From Purshia tridentata (taxonomy: Eukaryota; Streptophyta; Magnoliopsida; Rosales; Rosaceae): a DNA stretch of 35,871 bases. Shown piece by piece: positions 9,099 through 22,348 of the stretch. The first letter of the stretch is position 1. Each line of letters opens with the position of its first letter. The notes beneath the pieces are model-generated. The model saw nothing but the letters and a program-made list of their open reading frames with translations, was not told the DNA's origin and searched no databases. The position numbers were made by a program, and so were the translations under genes. The stretch is taken from NCBI GenBank assembly GCA_003254885.1, contig QANT01001294.1, forward strand, positions 1 through 35,871. The letters run 5' to 3'.

Positions 9099-12000
9099 AT
9101 GACCCGGAGATTCACGTCCGGCCCCGAGTCGTCGCGCAACCGGTTCCAGGTGTTCGACTTCAACGCGGACGACGAGCTCGTCGAGAGGAACTCGGCCGAG
9201 TTGGTCGCCAAGTTGAATTCCAAGTTCCGAAAGCCTAGGAGGAAGCCCAGTAACAGCAAGAAGAACAAGCACCTCGACGATTCCCCTATTACCAAGTACA
9301 CGTTTCTCCAGGCCTGTAAGTTACCTTTCTCTCTTCGTATCGTATTGTCGTTTTGTTTGGCGGCAGAGAATTTTGGTGGGAAAATTTTGAATGTGGATGA
9401 TTGCATATGAATAGTCTTTGGCCCTGAGAATTGAGAGCCTATTTATAGCTTAAGCTAGCAAATGAATTCTTCATGCTTCATGTGAGTCCCACATGTTTTA
9501 CACAAACGATTCGAGACTATTTATTGTTCATTTTCGTATTGCGCTTTTGGATTGGTGGCAGAGAGTTTTGGTGGTAAAATTTTGGATTTGGATGTGGATG
9601 ATTGCATATAAATATATGATCGTTCTGGCCCTAGTATTGAGCCTATTGCTTAAGTTAGCAAATTCTTCATGTGGGTCCCACATGTTATGCACAAACGATT
9701 CAAGACTATTTATTGTTCATTTTGTTGGGTTGGTTGCTTCTGTTCTTCAGAATCTTGTTGGGTTTATTTATGTATCTAATTCTTTGCTGCAAAATGTTGG
9801 ATATGCATGTTTATTTTGAATGTGGATGCATATGAATATATGATTCTGGTCCTGTGAATTGAGCGTATTGCTTAAGTTAGCAAATTCTTCATGTGGGTCC
9901 CACATGCTCTACACAAACTCCTCTAGACTATTTACTGTTTATTTTGTTGGGGTTGCTTCTGTTTTTTCAGAATCTTTTTGTTTGGGCTATGCTTCAAAAT
10001 GTTGGATATGCATGTTAACATTTTATCTTCTATTCTCTACTTCCTATGCAGTTGCACCAGCTACCAAGAATCTGGATAAGGAATTTGGCAATGAACCAAT
10101 TGATGTTGATGCTGGGGGTAGGAACATCAGACTCATCACTGCTCAAAACCTTATTACTGATGTTTAGTTTCTAAGTTTATTCTTGTTACATGCTCTGTAG
10201 CTGAACAAGGAATAAAGAAGACTCTGCGGAAAAAAATCAGCACTGTGTTATTAGAAGACGACGCTAGTGGCATGGGTTGTCAATGCACATTAGTAGAGGA
10301 TGGTGCTGCAACTGCAAGAGAGGAGATGTCTGAGATGGATGCTTGTGTGGTTTCTAGTTCTTCAAATCTTGAAGTAAATATTCTTACTTATCCCAGTTAT
10401 TTTAAGTGTCCAATTTTTTAATTTTTTTTTCCCTCATTGGGTGAGTTAATTTTTAAAGAAACTTAAACCTTCAAGCCACTATAATCAGCCTCAAATGTTT
10501 GAATATCACTCTACTGGGTTTCTCTTTGCTTTTCTAGACTTTTCATTTTACTCATTTTATGGGGATGTCAAATGTGGATCTCAAGCATATTCTTGGTCAT
10601 TATTTCGTTTGAAATTGTTGCAGAATAAGCAAGTATGTATGATTTCAGATGATGATGACAGGCTTGAAATGCGCTCTTCATCAATTTTGATCATTAGTTC
10701 TTCAAAGAATAAAGGTTCATTTTGAATTTTTGTGCCATACAAATCAGTACATAAATTATGAAGTTATGGTGCCTTTTTTGTTCTCAGAACTTTGCGTAGT
10801 TCATTTATTTACCCAGACTTCTGCATTATTTTAGCTTCATTAGAAGAGCATGCATCAGAGCCGGGCTCTAGCAGATATGAAACTGTAAGCTTGCTTCCCT
10901 TGTTATTTGGATTTTTTCTTTAACTGATGACTTGCTAAGGGCCTATAAAAGGAACTTTGAATCTTATTTTGATAAGTGTAAGGCACATAGAAAATAGGGA
11001 GAAGAAGAAAACAGGACATAATCATAGACTATAGAAGAATGAAAAAGTCAAAAGGTTACATGAAAGCTTCCCAAGGTCTTTTGTAGTCAGAAAGTTGGAT
11101 ATCTTCTCATAATGCCACTCTCAAAGTGTGAACCTGGTGAAGCACCAAGTCCATTAAACTTTATGCAAATCTCAGCATCACCTTTGTATCATCAAACTTT
11201 AATTAACATAACTCTACTGTATCTCAACTGGCTAAAAGTCCAAAATACTTCACCTGTGCTAGCTTGGGCATCCCTCGGAACCAACAAATTTTTGTTTTTT
11301 TTGGGCCAGCCCTTCAATCAACAGCTTTTTGTTTGGGTTTTTGGTTTCAATTGTAAGATGTTTTCTTGGAGAAACCAGTGTCTATTTGAAGGAGGCTTCT
11401 TTAGAAGGAACATGTATGCTTGGTTAGTTTAAGAGGAGCTAAATACATGACACTGCACCTGGAATGTGTCATCTACTGTGTCTTCCAAACAAATTTAGGT
11501 ACAATATATATCTGGGTTCTTTAGAAACCTCTAGCTTGTGTAAACTGGGCTTCATACCTTTTGGGATCTCAATGGAGATCCTTAACCACAATAACTTGGA
11601 TTCTTGGAGGCCCTGAATAAGGCTATTCTTTTCTTAGGAAAGTTGCATGATAGTGTGGAAGGGCGAGTTACATATGCTTTTTCTGTTAACTTGTATATAA
11701 GTAATTTGATAACTCACATGGTGTAGGTTGAAACTGCCATAGATAACCTTCATCTTCAACCAAAGGATTCTATAGGAGCTGAAAATGCAAATAAAACTTC
11801 AGGTTTGTGCATATTTAGTTTGTTGGTGTTGGAGCTCTTCTGAGTTTTATTGGATTGAATTTTTTGTTTTGTCTTTTAAAATTTGTTTCTTTATAAAATG
11901 TGAAACATTTCATATTCATGAATGATTTCTTGTTACATCCTTTTTGATTGATCAAATAACTCATTTCTTTTAAAAAAGAGATCTAATTGTAGTAGAGTTT

Positions 12001-15000
12001 CAGACTTTAATTAATTTGATAAAAAGAAGAGATAATTAGGCTTTAGTCTTTTAGTAGGTTAGATTTTTGACATAAAAAAAGATTGCTGTCTTCAATAGAA
12101 AGTACCTTTATTTTTTGTATAATAGCAAAAATTGTGTAATATTTTACCTTGTAGTCACCACAGCTTGTGGTCTAGTGGTTTTTCTCTCGACAAAGTTGGA
12201 AAGGTCCCAAGTCTGATCCCCCCTTCCCCAGATAAAGGAAAATATTTTACTTTGTAGTCAATATCCTTCTAATTTTAATGCCCCCTACTATCACATGCAG
12301 GAATTGATCACTTGAGGTGTGCTGCTTATGACCCTCATTGGTCAAAAGGACAGGAAGCAATCAAATCATTGGATGTGCGATATGGGGATGTGCAGAACTT
12401 TGATTTTGAGTGAGTGCTCCACTGGCTCAGTATGTACTTTCTCATTATTTTTACTCTTATTCAGTGAGCGTGACTGTTAATCTGTTTCATAGGGTGGTGA
12501 TTGATGTTGAAGTTGATTCATACTGTATCAGTTCTTTTATTCTCTTCTGTCACATGAAGATTTTAATTTTAATTTTTTTTTTCTCATGATAGCTAGCTTG
12601 TTTACCCTTTTTTTTTCTTCTAATGTTTGTTGGCTTTTTATCCATATATTAGATATTGGCTTCAGTATTTTGTCATTTTTTCCAAATACCATTTATCTAG
12701 CTGTAAAAGATTTTATTTGTTTAATACAATTGACATGTTGGTTGTTAATTTGATTTATTAACTTGCAGTACCGATAGAGAAAGCAATAGTATAACTTTCT
12801 TGGGGAAAAACATGTTATTTTCAAAGGGACAATACTTAGCACTTGATTTCTGAGAACCTTTGCATCCTTACCATTCAACTTTTAACTTTTACATGTCATA
12901 AGATCATTCATCTCATGTTCTTACTCATGTTGTTTCTCCATCTTTTTCTGCTAATTTATGCTTTTGTAACTTGTGACCTACTTTTTTTTTTGCTTTGTGA
13001 TTGTATACTATTTTATTTTGTTTTTTAGACATTGTAGCTCACTTATAAGATGTCAGCTTTCTCTTATGATTTGAATTAAGTGGTTGCTAGATTCATGTTT
13101 ATACAATTCTTAGTATTATTCTAGATTTGATAGTGTGGACCACTTATTTCTTCATTGTTCAGTTGCATCATTCTTATGGTGGCGATTGTTTAATGACGTT
13201 AATCCAAATCTGGAAATTCCAGTATCTTGTGCAGCTTTGTAGTTTGGAAGGTATAAGTTTCTTTGGATGGAATAAGAGGGGATTGACTTTGGGGTGGTGT
13301 GCTGTTATGGCTATTCTTTGGGTAGTTTGGTTGGAGAGAAACAAGGATTTTTTAGGATGTTAAGGGGGAAGAGATGGCATTTTTACGGGAGAATTTGATT
13401 CTGGGCTTCTCTTTGGGCATCTTTGTTCTGAGTGAGACTATTCCTTTTCGGTCATTATGATGGATTGGAAGGCTGTATTGTTTTAGTTTGTTGATGGTTT
13501 TTGTTCTGTTATTGGTCTATTAGTTGTTTGTTTTTGTAAATTTTTATCATTAATGATTGGTGGATATCTGATCCACAATGCTGTACTTAATAAAAGTAGG
13601 ATTCTTATAAAGTGTGTGTGTGTTGTGTTTTATGTTTTTTCACATATCACGAGTGTGTGTGTGTTGTCTTATATGTTTCATTCATTATATTTCTACACCT
13701 GTACATTTTAGGGTAATACAATTTTGGTTCAATATTCCTAAATTCTAACTGTTATTTTATTGACTCTTATACGATTCAATCTCACCTGTTTTTTTCTCTT
13801 TTATGATATATGCTGATTTAGTTTGTTTATTGTAGGTTTGATAAGCCTTTTGAAGAGGTTATCTATCCAAAAGGGGATCCTGATGCAGTTTGTATAAGTA
13901 AGAGAGATCTTGAGCGCCTACAGCCAGAGACGTTCATTAATGATACCATAGTTGACTTCTATATTCAGTAAGTTTGGCCTGACTTCTTTCAAGTCTAGTT
14001 GATGACTTATGTATTTCAAGCATTAGAGCTTAATTTTTAAATTTTGGCATAATTTTCAAGCTCTCATATGCATCCATGTAGCATTATTACTTCGACATGT
14101 GAAAATGATTTATATGGGAATTTTGATTTTAATTTGTTAACAGATATTTAAAAAGTAAAATTCAACCTGAGGAAGAGCCTAGGTTTCACTTCTTCAATAG
14201 TTTTTTCTTTCGGAAACTTGCTGAACTAGAGAAAGATCCATCAACTACTTGTGAAGGCAATTCAGCATTTCAGCATGTTTATAAATGGACGAGGAAAGTG
14301 AGTCTTTTTGAAAAGGATTACATCTTCATTCCTGTAAACTACAGGTGAGAAAGTGTGTTGCATTATTTTCCTTGCAGCATGCATCATTGGAGAATGAACC
14401 TACTATACAAAGTTTTTTATATGAATTATAACTGCATCTTGTTCACAGTTTTCACTGGAGTTTGATTGTGATCTGTCATCCTGGTCAAGTGGCTAAGTGT
14501 GAAGGCAAGATCTTATATGATTGAGATTGATGTCATGCATGTACTATGGTTGTCTGCTTATCAATTTCTTTTCTCTAATTGTCTTGCAGATGAGGAAATT
14601 GAAAGCTTACTCAAGGTGCCATGCATCTTGCACATGGATTCCATTAAAGGAAGTCATAGAGGCCTCAAAAATGTTTTTCAAAGGTAGCTTTTGATAGCTC
14701 AGCTTCATGATCAGCTGGTCTAATATTTGCACCATAAACTTATCCATATTCTATTCAGTCTTCTGCATTTCATTAACAGAAGGTGTTATTAATTTATGCT
14801 TCTATTTATGTCTTTTGCATATTCTATCAGTCTTCTGATTCCGTGAAGTCACATCCTGGAATAATAAAACATAAAAAATTAAAGATGAATCATTATTTTC
14901 TTTTTCCTCATAATCTCAATCATATATTCTAATTTTGAAACTAGTATTTGTTTTCATGCTGTTAGACCAGTGATCACCTTGATTTCCCTAATCATTAATA

Positions 15001-17439
15001 TTTTCATGAGATGACAGATACCTATGTGAAGAGTGGAAAGAAAGGCATGGTGAGGCAGCAGAAGACGATTCTTTGAAATTTTTACATTTGAGATTTGTTG
15101 AACTGGAGGTATTTGCTTGCTTTTAGTGAAATTCATGATCATTAATTAAAGGAAGACTAACTCTTTCTGCTGAAAATATTTATTTTTCCCGTGTAGGTAA
15201 TCTTTTTTCGATATAGATATGTAAGTGTTTGAAGATAAAATAATTCTTAGCCTACATCCCAACAACTTAAGTTTTGTGCTCTAGTGGTTATCTAAATGGT
15301 GATAGAGATTGAACTTCATCCACCATCCTTCAATTCTGTTAATCACGTGTGTAAGAGATTGGTCTAGTGGTTGTCTAATATGGTGATAGAGATTGGTTTA
15401 GTGTATTTCTTTGATATGTACAAGATTTTTATAATCAAAGTACAATTTACAAATCTGAATGTAGAAGACATAGTTTAAAGCATAATCTAGTCAACTCTAT
15501 ATATATATAACCCTACGTGCAGTTCAATTTTCACACAAAGAAGACGTGGTTTTAGTCATGGCAATAAAAAGGGATTTGTATAACTATCATGTTAATGTGA
15601 TTGTTGGATGTAATTGAATAACAGTTATAGCTGTAACAACTCAAATAAATCCATAACAGTTAATTTGGAATTTTATGGAGAGTTTTACGAGGAAGATTTG
15701 TATAACTGTTACAAATCTGCCCTGATCGATTGGTAACTTTAAATTGGACTGCCTCGTGTTTCTTCTGTGCCAGGCCTCCTGATTTGGCATTTTAAATAAC
15801 CCTTTTTTATCCTTTCTTAATAAAGTTCTTATTAAAAATAAATAAATTATTGTTTGTTAACTTTTGCTTTTCTTTCATATTTGATTTAGCTGCCACAGCA
15901 GGAAAATTCATTTGACTGTGGTCTCTTTTTGCTTCATTATGTGGAATGTTTTCTGGAGGAAGCTCCTGCTAACTTTAGCCCCTTCAAGATCAGAAAGTCC
16001 TCCAACTTTGTAAGTGATCCCATCTCCTTTCACTACCATAGCCTATTTAAGTTGTATATGTTCTGTTTGCTAGGCCTGTAGGGATGACACACTAACTTCT
16101 CTGTTAGTTCAACCTATCTCCTTTCAGCCTCTTATTTAGTCATCCCCACAAGCATTATTCTAAAAAGTTTGTTTAGTTCTGTGTCAAACTTTCCCTTGCA
16201 CCTTCTGTTCTCTCATATTTTTGGTTGACTTGCTCTACTTTTCTCTATTAGCTATTGATTAAACTCAAAATAATATTCCTAGCAATCTTTAATTATGTCA
16301 AGCTGATGTTACCTCCCCATATTGTTAAGTCACATGCGCCATGCATGTCTTTCATATATTATATACTTATGTAGGCATGTGAACATCTCCAATTCTCATC
16401 AAGATAAGTTGGTCCAATTTTCAGCATGTCATTTCCAGCAAGAGTTTTTCATTTGTGTGGATCTTCTGACATAATCATTTTCACAACCTGGAAACTGATC
16501 TGAGATTGCACTCTAGATGAGAACAGGCAGATCAGTTATTACCACCAAATTGATGGGGCCTAAGTGTATTTGTTTTTCTTTGCTAATTTCTTTGTTTTTA
16601 GGATATGTGGCAGGGAATCCACAGATCTTGTACCCTGCCAAAGATCTATTGTTTGTTCACTATGTAACAATTGATTTATTTTTCTTTTTCGGTCCTTTGT
16701 TGTCTTTTTATCTTGAACTGGTATATGACTATCTGACTATGAGATGTTACATTTATTATGCTACAAACATGTTATAATTTTTCAGTTAAACAAAAATTGG
16801 TTCCCTCCTGCGGAGGCTTCTCTCAAACGATGTCAGATTAAGAAGTTAATGTTTAACATCCTTGAAGATCATTCTCGGGAAGCTCTTCTGGAAGATTGTC
16901 AGAAAGGCACTGGATTGACTTCTGAATTACTCCCAAAATCATGTTTCGGGAAAGGGTTTAGTGCCTCGGAGACATCTTGGAATCATGGATTCTCCAAGAA
17001 TATTCAAGAAAACGTTGACGGGAACTCAATTTCTGAGGCATCTAGTAGTGGATCACAGAATTTATCAGTTGTAGGGACAGATGAAGAACACTCAGTTACG
17101 GAAATTGAGGCATTTAACCATCCAAGGAAAACAAACGAATCTGAATCTGCTTCAAGTTGGGATTTCACAGGTTGTGTTGTGCCGGATTCTGAAGAGGAAA
17201 ATGACATGGAAGATGGCAATGAGGTTAAACATTTTGCTTCCTCAGAAAAACTTTTATCCCATCAAGAAGCTGACTTAACTGAAATTATAAATCTTACAGA
17301 GTTTAATACGCCATTGAGTAGCGAGGATCCAGTGTCTGAATCAGATGACCAGCAGGCCCCAAAAAGGCCGAGGCGCGTGCCTTCTGTCAGTAGAAAACAA
17401 CGGCTTCCGAGATTTCTCATAAGAGCTTTGCATTTGTGA
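9099..17439 (+). CDS. ULP2: ULP2/SPF-type SUMO-specific cysteine protease (C48)
   Basis: This enzyme cleaves the isopeptide bond between SUMO and its targets, and proteins of this class act mainly in the nucleus. Fourteen coding exons: 9099-9315, 10052-10117, 10201-10373, 10624-10714, 10835-10884, 11727-11802, 12301-12409, 13836-13967, 14144-14344, 14449-14504, 14590-14683, 15018-15108, 15890-16009, 16786-17439. They give 709 aa. The N-terminal part carries the family's VFDFN-ADDELVE and TKYTFLQAF segments and lysine-rich stretches. The C48 domain runs from about residue 280 to 510, with H374 (FHW), D407 (HMDS), oxyanion Q456 and nucleophile C462 (QENSFDCG), so the full catalytic set is present. 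The tail is acidic and serine-rich and ends in a basic cluster (KRPRR...RKQR) that would serve as a nuclear localisation signal. The start is the first in-frame ATG. The closest Arabidopsis relatives are ULP2A/SPF2 and ULP2B/SPF1. The first exon is far more GC/CpG-rich than the rest. Intron 10 probably has a GC donor. Confidence 0.95.
9482..9492 (+). promoter_or_regulatory. TCP-type site, copy 1 (one mismatch)
   Basis: GTGAGTCCCAC differs by one base from the TCP consensus GTGGGNCCCAC. It sits in the first unit of the intron-1 triplication, within a larger palindrome starting CATG and ending CATG. Confidence 0.35.
9671..9681 (+). promoter_or_regulatory. TCP-type site, copy 2 (perfect)
   Basis: GTGGGTCCCAC matches the palindromic TCP transcription-factor consensus exactly. 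It lies in a 17-bp perfect palindrome, CATGTGGGTCCCACATG, apart from the central base. Confidence 0.45.
9893..9903 (+). promoter_or_regulatory. TCP-type site, copy 3 (perfect)
   Basis: This is the same exact GTGGGTCCCAC palindrome as in copy 2, although the flanking repeat units have diverged by many substitutions. Confidence 0.45.
12138..12260 (+). mobile_element. Short tRNA-derived SINE with 20-bp target duplication
   Basis: An 83-bp body (12158-12240) sits between AATATTTTACCTTGTAGTCA (12138-12157) and a copy differing at one base (12241-12260), a clear target-site duplication. The body has a perfect RNA polymerase III A box, TGGTCTAGTGG (12169-12179), and a B-box-like GTCTGATCC (about 12211-12219), spaced as in a tRNA head. 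There is almost no non-tRNA body, so this may be a very short or truncated SINE. It lies in SUMO-protease intron 6, in the gene's orientation. Confidence 0.8.
13118..13600 (+). mobile_element. LINE 3' end fragment in SUMO-protease intron 7
   Basis: Two broken reading frames match the C-terminal part of plant L1-type ORF2. The first, starting near 13125, reads FDSVDHLFLHC, the zinc-binding segment after the reverse transcriptase. The second reads LGWCAVMAILWVVWLERNKD near 13280-13350. They are followed by degenerate sequence of the FW.S.WASV type and a non-coding tail ending near ACTTAATAAAAG. Frameshifts and stops show it is dead. It lies in the sense orientation of the host gene. Confidence 0.75.
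13612..13668. repeat. Paired (GT)n microsatellites
   Basis: Two short GTGTGTGTGTGTTGT runs, about 38 bp apart, share flanking wording (TTATATGTTT or TTTATGTTTT). This looks like local duplication just behind the LINE tail. Confidence 0.75.
14505..14589 (+). other. Probable GC-AG intron (intron 10 of the SUMO protease)
   Basis: The exon ends TGTGAAG and the intron begins GCAAGA, a strong U1 match except for the C at +2. The acceptor is TCTTGCAG at 14582-14589. The join restores the frame as CEDEEIESLLKVP and gives the spacing I recall for this loop in homologues. A GT donor 7 bp upstream (GTGAAG at 14498) would also keep frame, but has a weaker exon-intron match and removes two residues. Confidence 0.6.
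15250..15400 (+). mobile_element. Decayed LTR-retrotransposon leader, duplicated
   Basis: CTCTAGTGGTTATCTAAATGG followed by GATAGAGATTG (15281-15313) and the near-copy GTCTAGTGGTTGTCTAATATG with the same tail (15362-15396) lie about 81 bp apart. With the preceding CATCCCAACAACTTAAG, they resemble the common plant leader ending in the ATGGTATCAGAGC primer-binding site, here mutated to ATGGTGATAGAG. It is non-coding and lies in SUMO-protease intron 12. Confidence 0.45.
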
Positions 17440-17780
17440 TGATCATGTGGTACATATTATATGAGTTTATGCTGTGTTGAGGATAACTGAACAGAGGAAA
17501 ACAGTGTAAATGGTTATTTAAGTTTTAGGTAAATATCGTAACCCTGTACAGAGAGGTGGGGCTTTTGTTACAGGATCTCGTTGAGAAACGTCTCGTAATA
17601 TACATATACAAATATACCAAGTATTCAAAAAGCTTGAGGTTCTAGTGCACTATAGGCCCAGATAACATGATTTACATTATTAAGCTTGTTTTCTGTTTTT
17701 TTGGAAAACTATAGATGATATAAGTAGGCTACTTTGTGCTGTTCTGTTGTGCATAATTTCGCATTAGCACTTTTGGGGTG
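17440..17780 (+). other. Probable 3' UTR of the SUMO protease gene
   Basis: T-rich sequence follows the TGA at 17437-17439. The end is not determined. No other gene is visible before the MDP1-like gene. Confidence 0.4.
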
Positions 17781-18076
17781 CCTTTTTTTGTGTTTAAGGT
17801 GTAAAGATTAAATGTCAGCAAAAAAACAAAAAAGTGTAATGTGTTTTTAGAGTAGTGTTAAATTCTGGATCTCAAATTTGTTGATATATAATAAGTAAAA
17901 TACTAACATGTATATATTGTTACATCATTTGGAATGCAAATTATGTTTTTATAACATTATTTGAGTTCATATAGTTACAACTAACAATTACACCATGCAA
18001 GAGGGATTTCTCTAACATTCCAACTCGGATTGCAACTGATCAATAGTTGCCATCAACAATTACACACAAAAAAGAT

Positions 18077-18294
18077 GGTCATTTATATGACTTTTTGTGT
18101 ATAGTACTGTGGAATGTCGATACACTGCTACAAAAATTTAATGCACAGAAGTTTAAATAAAAAGAAAAAAAGAATTGGGTGGGTAGGCTGCTGTGTTTTG
18201 GCCTTTGGCCTTTCTGTTTACCAAAAAAAGAAAAAAAAAGAAAAGTCATTTCATTTATATGACTTTTACATATTATATGTGGAATATTGATACA
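18077..18294. repeat. Direct repeat pair in the ULP2-MDP1 spacer
   Basis: TCATTTATATGACTTTT (18077-18093), followed by TGTGGAAT, a GATACA word and an ACAAAAAT word, recurs in the same order at about 18250-18306. The two copies are about 45-55 bp long, 173 bp apart and clearly diverged. Origin unknown. Confidence 0.6.
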
Positions 18295-18412
18295 ACAACA
18301 AAAATATTGTTTTTGGTCAAACCACAACAAGAATTTAATTATATTAAATTTGAAGAATTCCACCAACAAAGATAAAAGATATATTGAAGAGTAGTAATTT
18401 CACGCGCCAGTA

Positions 18413-18425
18413 TGATTATATATAC
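18413..18425 (+). promoter_or_regulatory. TATA-like box of the MDP1-like gene
   Basis: GATTATATATACG lies about 85 bp upstream of the MDP1-like start codon. This would place transcription start near 18450 and give a short 5' UTR. Confidence 0.5.
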
Positions 18426-18503
18426 GTTTTTTTTTTGGGTATCAGATAAGGGAACCTTCATAAACCATTCGACACATTCGAAACACTTTTGAGAAACAGA
18501 AAA

Positions 18504-21295
<2,792 letters not shown>

Positions 21296-22225
21296 ATCTT
21301 TCGTGGATGTTGAATTATGTAAAACTACTTGAACCGAGTTGAAATGGTTCCCTATATTGTTAGGGATTATTGTTGGATAACCGCATCCTGATTAATGACT
21401 TGTATCTGTTACCAAGATATACCCTAAAGGCTAGGGCCCTCCCCTATAGCATCTGCTTAATGTGTATTGGAATACTTATGATCAGGTAAAGAACTCGGGA
21501 GGATGTTCAAACATTATTTTTCAACCAAAAAGAATATGATCTCATCCTAAAGTAGTTTACCTATTTATTCTTTTACATATAAGCATAAATGCAGACATGT
21601 TTGTGCAAATACAAGGAGATGATGGTGTATAAAAAACTCCACAGTTGATAAGTTCAGGGTCCAGTTTTAACCAGGTTCTAATTCTAAGAAGGATTTAGCC
21701 AATTAGGATATGACATGGAATACTGTAACATGAAGAGATAATGAAGCATGAGAGTAAAAGCATAAAGGTGAAAAATATGACCTGCTTATGGAGTTATATT
21801 TAGGCGTTTAATCAAAAATTTTAATTCAGGGTTTTAGGCTTTTAGCTGCCTATGGATGCATCTCTATAACCAAAAAGGAAATATTTGAGCTTCCAGATTT
21901 GAACAAATTGGAGAAGGTACATATGGGATTGGCTTTCAACCCCTTTAAAAAGGACCCATTTGAAAGCAAACCCAAAAGAGCTTAGTGAACTACACTTCGG
22001 AATTTTGGGCTGTTATAATTATTACACTGGGCCAACTGGGCTGGTGAGTTTTGCAAATCCAAGAAGGACACCATCTTTTTTTCCTCGTCTTTCTGTTTTT
22101 TCTCTCATAATAAGCTAAACAATTGGAAACTTGCAGGTCAAGCAAGAGTAGGTCTAGTTCTCGTTAATGACACTTAATTCTGAAATTCACTCGGATTGAG
22201 AAAAGCCTTTTTTCTCTTTTTCTAC
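21296..22225. other. 3' UTR of MDP1-like gene, then spacer
   Basis: The first 100-200 bp after the TGA are probably the MDP1 3' UTR; the end is not visible. The rest has no coding or RNA feature I can support. A 29-bp word at 21889-21917 recurs near 23651. Confidence 0.4.
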
Positions 22226-22233
22226 TATATAAG
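22226..22233 (+). promoter_or_regulatory. TATA box
   Basis: TATATAAG is a textbook plant TATA box. It lies about 120 bp upstream of the ATG at 22349 and is preceded by a pyrimidine-rich tract, so transcription would start near 22260. It is the best evidence that the small reading frames that follow belong to a transcribed gene. Confidence 0.55.
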
Positions 22234-22348
22234 GGCTGTGCCATCCTTGAGTTTTCCCCACTATAATTAATCTCTGTGTTCAAATTTGCTTTGTGTTCAA
22301 GCCTTGTGTTTAGGTGAGCTGTGAAAGTTGAGTGCATACGTGACAAAA

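Larger units (their letters stand above)
9341..10017 (+). repeat. Diverged tandem triplication inside intron 1
   Basis: Three related units fill most of SUMO-protease intron 1: about 9341-9534, 9535-9810 and 9811-10017. Shared landmarks in order are GTGGATGATTGCATAT (shortened in copy 3), a GGCCCT- or GGTCCT-AATTGAG word, GCTTAAG.TAGCAAAT, TTCTTCATG...CCCACATG and GACTATTTA.TGTT. Copies 2 and 3 also share a longer tail ending AAAATGTTGGATATGCATG. Confidence 0.85.

Noticed and set aside
9003..9406. Two overlapping - strand open frames opposite ULP2 exon 1
   Set aside because: Antisense of a GC-rich first exon. The sense frame matches the ULP2 N-terminus and splices in frame to the rest of the gene.
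12158..12240. Functional tRNA gene
   Set aside because: It has A and B boxes, but no acceptor stem or regular anticodon arm forms, and it is flanked by a target duplication, so a SINE is the better reading.
16517..16777. 86-codon open frame
   Set aside because: It lies in ULP2 intron 13, is rich in hydrophobic residues from T-rich intron sequence, and has no family character.
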